Source: an uncultured Lachnospiraceae bacterium | GTDB taxonomy: Bacteria > Bacillota > Clostridia > Lachnospirales > Lachnospiraceae | DNA length: 41,509 nt | NCBI GenBank assembly: GCA_902760755.1 | Contig: CACWHK010000014.1 | Coordinates: 1 to 41,509 of the forward strand | Direction of reading: 5' to 3' | Translations under genes and position numbers: made by a program | The notes under the pieces: model-generated | Told to the model about the DNA's origin: nothing | Seen by the model: the letters and a program-made list of their open reading frames with translations, nothing else | Database searches by the model: none | In this document: in pieces, positions 35,423 through 41,509 of the stretch | Layout: every line of letters starts with the position of its first letter | How positions within the stretch are numbered: position 1 is the first letter of the stretch

Positions 35423-36442
35423 CTACTGGTATATATACTCGTAATACACCCGCTCGTCGTAGGTGCCGGCGTCGCGCAGGGAATCAAAGCACATGTTGTG
35501 CTCCCACGCGATGTCCCCGTAGTCGTTGTATCCCAGAAAGTTTTCATATCCCCTGGGGCTTGTAAAATGTACCAGCCGCCCGTCCGCATCATATTCCCAG
35601 CGCCCGGTCTCCGTCTCCTCCCCGTCCGCATTCACGTTGACAGTGCGGGTACGCAGTCCATTTTCATAATAGGTCCTGCCGTGGCTCCGCTCACTCCCGT
35701 CCGGCTTGGTCACAACGGTTTCCTCGATCCCGTATTCCCCGTAGGTATTCACATATACGCCCGAGAGCTCATCCCGGAAGAAATGCTCCTCGCGGACCAC
35801 CTGCTCCCGGTCATCGTAATACTCGATGTTCCTGTGCTCGTGATACGTATCCGTCATCTTCGCGAGCCTCCCGGCGGAATCGTATTCGTAGTCCCAGGAC
35901 CGATACACGTACCCGTCGGGCAGGATGTTGGTCTTTCGCACCAAAAGCCCGTTCTCATACTCATAATCATAGGTGTGGTCGACCGAACCGTCATCCTCGT
36001 AATACGTCTCCTGCATTAAGAGACCGCCCTCGTACTTTAATTCTCTTTTCAGCGTAAGGGAGTCCTCGCTGCTACCCTCCAGCACCCGCAGCAGATTCCC
36101 GTCCGCATCATATTCCTGCTTCTTGAGTCGGATCGTGCCATCCGCCTTCTCCGTCACAGCGCTGATCTGATTCCGATTCCCATCATACGTATAGGAAAAT
36201 GTCGTCCTCACAGCCCCATCTGCATCATAAAACGTAGACTTCAAAACCAGGTCATCTGCATTATACTCCTCTACCCGGTAGCTTCCGTCCTTCTGCACGG
36301 TCTTCTTCAGTTTCTGACTGTATGACGGCTTCTCCTGCACGGCCGCCGGGCTCAGGCCCTCGGTACTATCCTCCGAAGGCGTCTTCACGCAGCCGGTCAG
36401 TGCAAGCAAACCAATCATGGCCATGACGAACTTACGCTTCAT
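35423..36442 (-). CDS. Lipoprotein with YD-type repeats
   Basis: 339 residues. The N-terminus MKRKFVMAMIGLLALTGCVK is a lipoprotein signal with lipobox LTGC, so the protein is lipid-anchored on the outer face of the membrane. The body is made of short beta-type repeats of the YD/RHS sort, such as YDADGNLLRVLEG, YENGLLVRKTN and YDSAGRLAKMTD. Such repeats build open or closed beta shells in RHS proteins, but this chain is far shorter and has no toxin tip. GAGG lies before the ATG. It follows the small zinc-ribbon-like gene by 12 bases. Function unknown. Confidence 0.85.
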   Translation of the reverse strand: MKRKFVMAMIGLLALTGCVKTPSEDSTEGLSPAAVQEKPSYSQKLKKTVQKDGSYRVEEYNADDLVLKSTFYDADGAVRTTFSYTYDGNRNQISAVTEKADGTIRLKKQEYDADGNLLRVLEGSSEDSLTLKRELKYEGGLLMQETYYEDDGSVDHTYDYEYENGLLVRKTNILPDGYVYRSWDYEYDSAGRLAKMTDTYHEHRNIEYYDDREQVVREEHFFRDELSGVYVNTYGEYGIEETVVTKPDGSERSHGRTYYENGLRTRTVNVNADGEETETGRWEYDADGRLVHFTSPRGYENFLGYNDYGDIAWEHNMCFDSLRDAGTYDERVYYEYIYQ

Positions 36443-36454
36443 TTCCGAACCTCA

Positions 36455-36712
36455 TTATTTCTTTTTCTTCCGCATCTTCTCCAGAAAACGCTCCGCCTGT
36501 TTATACTCCTCCGCGGATATGTCCAGATAGTCCTCGATCTCCCCCTCGTTCGGCGTTCCCATATAGCCCTTCTTCACATCTCCGCAGATTTCGCACACAT
36601 AGAGCGTCACGGAAAACTCCTCCCCCGGCCCTCCACCGGAGAAATAAGTGCTGTCCCCATAGGTTGTCGTATCAATTGCCACGTAGCTGTGGCCGCATTT
36701 TCCTGGTTCCAT
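36455..36712 (-). CDS. Small zinc-ribbon-like protein
   Basis: 85 residues, cytosolic, with Cys-x-x-His near the N-terminus (KCGHSY) and CEICG in the middle, a likely four-ligand zinc site. The C-terminal 30 residues are a charged helix ending MRKKKK. Family not recognised. AAAGGAG precedes the ATG, and part of the dispersed repeat (AGGCACCTAT) lies just before it. It is probably cotranscribed with the lipoprotein. Confidence 0.7.
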   Translation of the reverse strand: MEPGKCGHSYVAIDTTTYGDSTYFSGGGPGEEFSVTLYVCEICGDVKKGYMGTPNEGEIEDYLDISAEEYKQAERFLEKMRKKKK

Positions 36713-36752
36713 TTGTTTTCTCCTTTCCTCTGATAGGTGCCTTTGGGATTGA

Positions 36753-37990
<1,238 letters not shown>

Positions 37991-38012
37991 AAAGCGTCCC
38001 TTTCTTTTTATA

Positions 38013-38107
38013 GGTGCCTGTAATATGTATTGCCCCCTCACTCCGTTCGGCGGCGCGTCGGTCGGTGCGATTCATATGTCATGACCGCTCCTCCCTGTCA
38101 CCGTGAA
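38013..38107 (-). repeat. Longer intergenic element bounded by repeat halves, with a 14-codon frame
   Basis: This fills most of the 133-base gap before the gene at 37990. On the minus strand it begins TTCACGGTGACAGGGAGG and ends TTACAGGCACC, so the repeat core seems split by about 75 bases. Inside, GGAGGAGCGGTC stands before an ATG that opens a 14-codon frame (MTYESHRPTRRRTE, stop TGA). The first 27 bases recur with one change at the window end (41483-41509, plus strand). Confidence 0.6.
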
Positions 38108-38123
38108 TTTATTTATAAACAAT

Positions 38124-38585
38124 CTACATTCCGAACTCTTCGCAGAGTCTCTCGAACCGTGCCTGTTCCTTCTCCTTAATGGGCTTGGAAATGTCGTTCA
38201 TGCAGTGGTGGATCACGTCCGCGTCCTTCAGGACCTCATCCATCGGCGCGTCCGTCGCAAGCTTGTCATCGTGATGGTAGATCGCCGAGCAGATCATTTC
38301 CGTCTCCGCCTCATCCGTCAGCTGCAGCTCGCCCAGGATCTCCCGCGCCAGCTCGGCCCCCTTGTGCGCGTGATCATCATAGGAGCCGGTCTTGTAGGCG
38401 TGGAGGTCATGCAGCATGGCCGCCATCGACGCGATCTCCGGATCCAGCCCGCGCTTCTTCGCGATCATCGTTGCCGCCAGCGAAACCCCGTACAGATGCA
38501 CGATCGCACCCGTCCGCTTGTCCGCGTCCGCCATACGGTTCAGTTCAGCGTCCACGTAGTTACGAAGTTGTTTAAGTCTGCTCAT
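38124..38585 (-). CDS. HD-domain phosphohydrolase
   Basis: 153 residues. The HD metal site is visible as IVHLYGVS, then AAMLHDLHAYK, then a YHHDD segment, and ADVIHHC near the end. HD proteins hydrolyse phosphate esters of nucleotides or similar compounds; the substrate is unknown here. GGGGGG lies 7 bases before the ATG at 38585, chosen over an in-frame TTG at 38591. Its leader is almost the same as that of the ArsC-like gene upstream. Confidence 0.85.
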   Translation of the reverse strand: MSRLKQLRNYVDAELNRMADADKRTGAIVHLYGVSLAATMIAKKRGLDPEIASMAAMLHDLHAYKTGSYDDHAHKGAELAREILGELQLTDEAETEMICSAIYHHDDKLATDAPMDEVLKDADVIHHCMNDISKPIKEKEQARFERLCEEFGM

Positions 38586-38597
38586 GATCAATCCCCC

Positions 38598-38628
38598 CGT
38601 TCACATTTTCTTCACGGTGACAGGCACC
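38598..38628 (-). repeat. Copy of the palindromic leader repeat (HD gene)
   Basis: On the minus strand GGTGCCTGTCACCGTGAAG is followed by AAAATGTGAACG, ending 12 bases before the HD gene ATG. The same block, with one base changed, lies before the ArsC-like gene. Confidence 0.85.
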
Positions 38629-38635
38629 AATACAT

Positions 38636-38977
38636 TTACTCCCACACCTTCCACACGTCCGGCTGGTAGCCGACCGTCGCTTTCTTTCCGTTCCGTACGA
38701 TCGGCTGCTTCAGCAGCTGCTGGCATTCCAGCAGTTTCTCTTCCTTGTCCTCTTCCGCGATATACTTCAGCAAAGCAAGTGCATTTTTGTCCTTGGCATT
38801 TTCATCGATCATCGCGTCCAGTCCGCCCACGGCCTGCTTCACGGAGGCAAGCTCGCCCTTGCTGAGGCCCTTCTCGTCCAGATTCACGTACTGGAACTTG
38901 ATGCCGCGCTCCTTGAAGAACCGCTCCGCCTTGCGCGTATCCGCACTCTTCTTCGTCCCGAAGATTTGTATGTTCAT
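38636..38977 (-). CDS. ArsC/Spx-family thioredoxin-fold protein lacking the active cysteine
   Basis: 113 residues. The start MNIQIFGTKKSADTRKAERF matches the ArsC/YffB-type family, where the position after GTKK is normally the catalytic cysteine; here it is serine. The C-terminal PIVRNGKKATVGYQPDVW, including the family arginine, is kept. The fold is thus clear, but thiol-based arsenate or glutathione chemistry is unlikely unless the remaining cysteine (ECQQ) takes over. ATG 38977 is chosen because GGGGGG is 7 bases before it. A role as a binding or regulatory protein, as with Spx, is possible. Confidence 0.85.
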   Translation of the reverse strand: MNIQIFGTKKSADTRKAERFFKERGIKFQYVNLDEKGLSKGELASVKQAVGGLDAMIDENAKDKNALALLKYIAEEDKEEKLLECQQLLKQPIVRNGKKATVGYQPDVWKVWE

Positions 38978-38989
38978 CTGCAATCCCCC

Positions 38990-39026
38990 CGTTCACACTT
39001 TCTTCACGGTGACAGGCACCGTGAAG
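38990..39026. repeat. Copy of the palindromic leader repeat (ArsC-like gene), fullest palindrome
   Basis: CTTCACGGTG (39002-39011), ACAGG, CACCGTGAAG (39017-39026): a perfect 10-base inverted repeat. An extra CACCGTGAAG follows at 39031-39040, a direct repeat of the right arm. On the minus strand the block runs through AAAGTGTGAACG into the ribosome site of the ArsC-like gene. Confidence 0.9.
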
Positions 39027-39051
39027 TTGGCACCGTGAAGTTTTGTGAATT

Positions 39052-40419
39052 CTACTCTATATACACACCATCAGCATCAAACCTGTAGGTTTTTCCGTCG
39101 ATGGTCCTCGTTCCGGTAACGATATACCCACTCTTATCGAAGTAGTACCATTTGTCATCGATTCTTTGCCACTGGCTCTTTGCGAACCAGCCGGAGCAGC
39201 CGTACCACCAGCCTACGCTGTCCTTATGCCAGGACGCTTTCTTTTTATAGGTCCAGGTTCCGTTCTTGTTCAGCCAATAGCCCTTACACCACTCATTCGA
39301 CGCCATTTCACCGGAGGTCTTGAAGTAATACCACTGATCATCAATCTGCTTCCAGCCGGTCTGCTTCTTTCCCTTCACATAGTAGTACCACTTTCCATTT
39401 TCCTTGAGCCAGCCGTTCTTCACCAGCTTCGGAATAACCTCCTGCTTCCTGATCACCGCTCCGCAAACGGAACAATGGCTGCCCTCCGTAAGCCCGGTCT
39501 TCGTAGTTGTCGCTGCAACCGCTTTATCCGTAACGACTGTGTGCCCATTTGCCGGAATCACCTCCTGCTCCCTGATCACCTTATTACACACGGAGCAGTG
39601 GCAGCCTTCCGTAAGACCCGTCCCCTCACACGAAGGAAGAACCCCCGGGTCAGTCACCTCAACATGCTTCTCAAGCAGCTTCGTGAACTTAGCGTCCATA
39701 CTGCCGGAAATGTTGACCTTGGAAGAACAAACGCCGCTATATTCCACATTTTTGAGTCCACAGTCCGAAAAAGCATGCGTCCCTATCGTCAGACTCTCAG
39801 GAAGTATGATCACATGCTCCAGCGCGTCGCAATGATAAAATGCATAGTTATCAATGAAGGTTACAGTTGCAGGAATCGCTACCTCCGACAGCGAACCGCA
39901 CCCCTGGAAGGCACTGTTCCCTATGTAATCCAAACCTTCGGGAAGTGTTATGCTTCCAAGACTGCTGCACCCCTCGAATTCCAGCGATTCTATTCTCTTC
40001 AACGCCTTCGGCAGTTTCACCTTTGAGAGCTTTTTGCAATACGGAAATGCGCTTTTGTCCATTTCCGTCACCGTATCCGCAATCGTCACTTCCTCCAGCG
40101 ATTTCAGGTTGCTAAAAGCAAAACTTCCGATTGCAGTGATCCCGTCCTTGATCTCCACCCGTATGATCTTATCCCGGTTTTCGTAAGCTACGCAGTTGGC
40201 AAAATAGGAACCCAGGGCACCTTCCCCTGACACTTCCAACAATCCGTCTTCGTAAAGGCACCAGTGCACCGAACCGCTGTCACCCTCAACAAAGATCTCT
40301 TCCTCCGCCCTGGAGGATATCGACGGATAAATGCAGATAAAAACCACCGAAAGAAGGATAGCCATAAAATGCCGAAAGCCACATTTTCGTATATTATTTC
40401 TCCCCGAGTATCTTCCCAT
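39052..40419 (-). CDS. Leucine-rich-repeat surface protein with cell-wall-binding repeats
   Basis: 455 residues. The signal peptide is atypically long (MGRYSGRNNIRKCGFRHFMA, then hydrophobic ILLSVVFICIY). Residues about 75-235 are BspA-type leucine-rich repeats (units such as IGSFAFSNLKSLEEVTIADT). Next come two copies of a GLTEGxHCSVCxxVIRxQEVIP module at about 265-325. The last 130 residues are aromatic/glycine cell-wall-binding repeats ending FDADGVYIE. It is exported and wall-attached; LRR proteins of this sort often bind host or microbial ligands. AAGGAG before ATG 40419 is formed by the end of a palindromic repeat copy. Confidence 0.9.
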   Translation of the reverse strand: MGRYSGRNNIRKCGFRHFMAILLSVVFICIYPSISSRAEEEIFVEGDSGSVHWCLYEDGLLEVSGEGALGSYFANCVAYENRDKIIRVEIKDGITAIGSFAFSNLKSLEEVTIADTVTEMDKSAFPYCKKLSKVKLPKALKRIESLEFEGCSSLGSITLPEGLDYIGNSAFQGCGSLSEVAIPATVTFIDNYAFYHCDALEHVIILPESLTIGTHAFSDCGLKNVEYSGVCSSKVNISGSMDAKFTKLLEKHVEVTDPGVLPSCEGTGLTEGCHCSVCNKVIREQEVIPANGHTVVTDKAVAATTTKTGLTEGSHCSVCGAVIRKQEVIPKLVKNGWLKENGKWYYYVKGKKQTGWKQIDDQWYYFKTSGEMASNEWCKGYWLNKNGTWTYKKKASWHKDSVGWWYGCSGWFAKSQWQRIDDKWYYFDKSGYIVTGTRTIDGKTYRFDADGVYIE

Positions 40420-40430
40420 AACTCGCTCTC

Positions 40431-40449
40431 CTTCACGGTGACAGGCACC
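40431..40449 (-). repeat. Copy of the palindromic leader repeat (LRR gene)
   Basis: On the minus strand GGTGCCTGTCACCGTGAAG runs directly into GAG, so the repeat's last bases form the AAGGAG ribosome site of the gene starting at 40419. Confidence 0.85.
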
Positions 40450-40470
40450 CACCATCAATGTAGTCCGCCT

Positions 40471-40701
40471 CTACTTCACGTACCCGCACTCGCCCTTCGT
40501 CGGGCCGTCGTCGCCGGACTCGTAGTGCGCGCGGAACTCGGCGTTGATCTCGCGGATTTCCTTCTTCCCATCGATATAGTCCTGGTACATCTCCGCCAGC
40601 CCGGCCATGCAGCCGTCGCAGGAGCCGCTGACATTTCCTATGGATTCCGCGACGATCCGCTCCCGCTCTTCCCTCGTTGTCTCACTGATCAAAATTCCCA
40701 T
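40471..40701 (-). CDS. Small conserved-looking protein with a Cys-x-x-Cys
   Basis: 76 residues starting MGILISETTREERERIVAES, with CDGCMAGLAEMYQDYIDGKK in the middle and a C-terminal GECGYVK. I recall similar small proteins in Lachnospiraceae genomes, with no known function. The Cys-x-x-Cys plus a third cysteine could bind a metal. The ATG at 40701 lies 7 bases after GGAGGGT; ATGs at 40707 and further upstream are too close to or before it. It follows the AlkZ-related gene by 53 bases. Confidence 0.7.
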   Translation of the reverse strand: MGILISETTREERERIVAESIGNVSGSCDGCMAGLAEMYQDYIDGKKEIREINAEFRAHYESGDDGPTKGECGYVK

Positions 40702-40754
40702 GCGCATACCCTCCGCTGCTTCCATCCTCGTTGCGGTGCAACCCGTTCCATCCA

Positions 40755-41453
40755 TCAGTTCAAAATCTTTCGGATCAACGCTTCGTCCGCGTCCGGGAGG
40801 ATCTTTGTGAAATGTCGCACCAGCCGGTCATAGGACTCCTCCGGCGTGCGTTTATATACATTCTCCGTAAACTTCTTTCCGAGAAACTGCTCCGGCGTTG
40901 TGTACTCTGCAACGCCCCAGCCGTAGCGGTTCCCGGATTTATCCGTCATGTAAATGAAATCGCTGATGATCACGTACCCCTGCCGCTGCAGCCGGGTGAT
41001 GGAGCCCTCGAAGCCCTTCCTTCCGCCCTTTTTGTAGTTGCCCAGCTGCTTCAGGGACTTCGAGAGGATCGGCGCATTTTCGCTGATCATGTTGTAGAGA
41101 TCCAGGTCGTCCCTGGATGCCAGACCGTCATCGTACCGTGCGTCGAAGTCGTAGCCGTCGCGACGGTAGTTGGCAAAGTCGTAGAACCACTTCTGACTTA
41201 TGTAAACCGCTTTGTTGCAGAGAAACTTGCCGTAAGCACATTTCATCTTCTGAATGACCGGGCCCTTCCACTCCCACGCGGACCAGAAGTCCTCGGAGTC
41301 ATCATACCAACAGCCCGGCGCCACATGCTCCTCCAGCGAGAACCCCGGAATGTCATTCTCAAAAAATGGAACAAAGCCGAAATCGTTTACAGCCCGGATA
41401 AGCTCCTCCTCGGAACCGATCGTGAAATTGTCGGAATACGTTCTTGTTACCAT
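40755..41453 (-). CDS. AlkZ-related protein
   Basis: 232 residues. The pattern PGFSLEEHVAPGCWYDDSED, then AWEWKGPV and FANYRRDGYDFDARYDDG, matches proteins annotated as AlkZ-related in Lachnospiraceae, as I recall them. True AlkZ is a winged-helix DNA glycosylase for interstrand cross-links. This protein is shorter, and I cannot see AlkZ's catalytic motif, so DNA repair is not assured. The start follows AAAGGGG. A palindromic repeat copy lies upstream. Confidence 0.65.
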   Translation of the reverse strand: MVTRTYSDNFTIGSEEELIRAVNDFGFVPFFENDIPGFSLEEHVAPGCWYDDSEDFWSAWEWKGPVIQKMKCAYGKFLCNKAVYISQKWFYDFANYRRDGYDFDARYDDGLASRDDLDLYNMISENAPILSKSLKQLGNYKKGGRKGFEGSITRLQRQGYVIISDFIYMTDKSGNRYGWGVAEYTTPEQFLGKKFTENVYKRTPEESYDRLVRHFTKILPDADEALIRKILN

Positions 41454-41469
41454 CTCCGGCCCCTTTATT

Positions 41470-41509
41470 CGTTCACACTTTCTTCACGGTGACAGGGAGG
41501 TGCGGTCAT
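41470..41509 (-). repeat. Copy of the palindromic leader repeat at the window edge
   Basis: On the minus strand CCTGTCACCGTGAAG is followed by AAAGTGTGAACG, as before the ArsC-like gene. On the plus strand the same bases begin a copy of the longer element at 38013-38107 (ACGGTGACAGGGAGG, then TGCGGTCAT), cut off by the window end. Confidence 0.75.

Noticed and set aside
37991-38041. A longer N-terminus for the tandem-unit surface protein, to 38041
   Set aside because: The extra residues come from the intergenic element, and AAAGGGA plus a proper signal peptide start fix the ATG at 37990.
40720-40745. Small hairpin GTTGC-GGT-GCAAC between two genes
   Set aside because: Five-base arms occur often by chance and there is no T-run or repeat relation.

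Overview
The window looks like chromosome of an anaerobic, gut- or rumen-type Bacillota, most likely Lachnospiraceae or a close Clostridia relative. The grounds are strong Shine-Dalgarno sites, a moderately high GC content, several secreted proteins built from aromatic/glycine cell-wall-binding repeats, and families common in that group (EFR1-type flavodoxin/ferredoxin, DUF3137, the AlkZ-related protein). No rRNA, tRNA, CRISPR array or recognisable transposase gene was seen. All genes but one (10586-13108) lie on the minus strand, so the story reads from right to left.

Layout. (a) 41453-28117: a surface/accessory region. It holds five cell-wall-binding-repeat proteins (one with leucine-rich repeats, one a papain-like protease), a YD-repeat lipoprotein, an O-acyltransferase, a GDSL hydrolase, an HD phosphohydrolase, an ArsC-like protein without its cysteine, and several unknowns. 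Many short gaps here carry copies of one palindromic repeat (core GGTGACAGGCACC), usually just before a start codon. (b) 27972-13167: a probable biosynthetic operon of a glycine-rich protein of unknown function, a MATE transporter fused to an RsbW-like ATPase domain, and a 3937-residue nonribosomal peptide synthetase. The synthetase order is A-T-C-A-T-C-A-T-C-A-T-R, and its terminal reductase predicts release of a peptide aldehyde or a product derived from one. A second papain-like protease (10586-13108) converges on it across a shared bidirectional terminator. (c) 10453-6809: a tight operon of a DUF3137 membrane protein, a possible 31-residue peptide, an EFR1 iron-sulfur flavoprotein, a shortened Hsp70-like protein, a MIF-like tautomerase and MazG. 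(d) 6675-1643: an operon for partner-switching signalling and transport: a STAS anti-sigma antagonist, a membrane SpoIIE-type phosphatase fused to an RsbW-like ATPase domain, a SulP-STAS anion transporter and a membrane-anchored alpha/beta hydrolase. (e) 1417-32: a free-standing condensation-domain-like protein with a degenerate active site, behind a strong palindrome.

How they may work together. The synthetase makes the peptide and the MATE domain is the obvious exporter. RsbW-like ATPase domains occur in two different membrane proteins (MATE fusion and phosphatase fusion), and STAS domains occur in two more (free STAS and SulP). I infer that a partner-switching phosphorylation circuit may control or be controlled by export. 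The predicted peptide aldehyde would be a plausible cysteine-protease inhibitor, and secreted papain-like proteases lie close to the synthetase on both sides. These links are inferences from gene content and position, not demonstrated. Start positions were moved from the longest frames wherever a Shine-Dalgarno sequence decided the matter.
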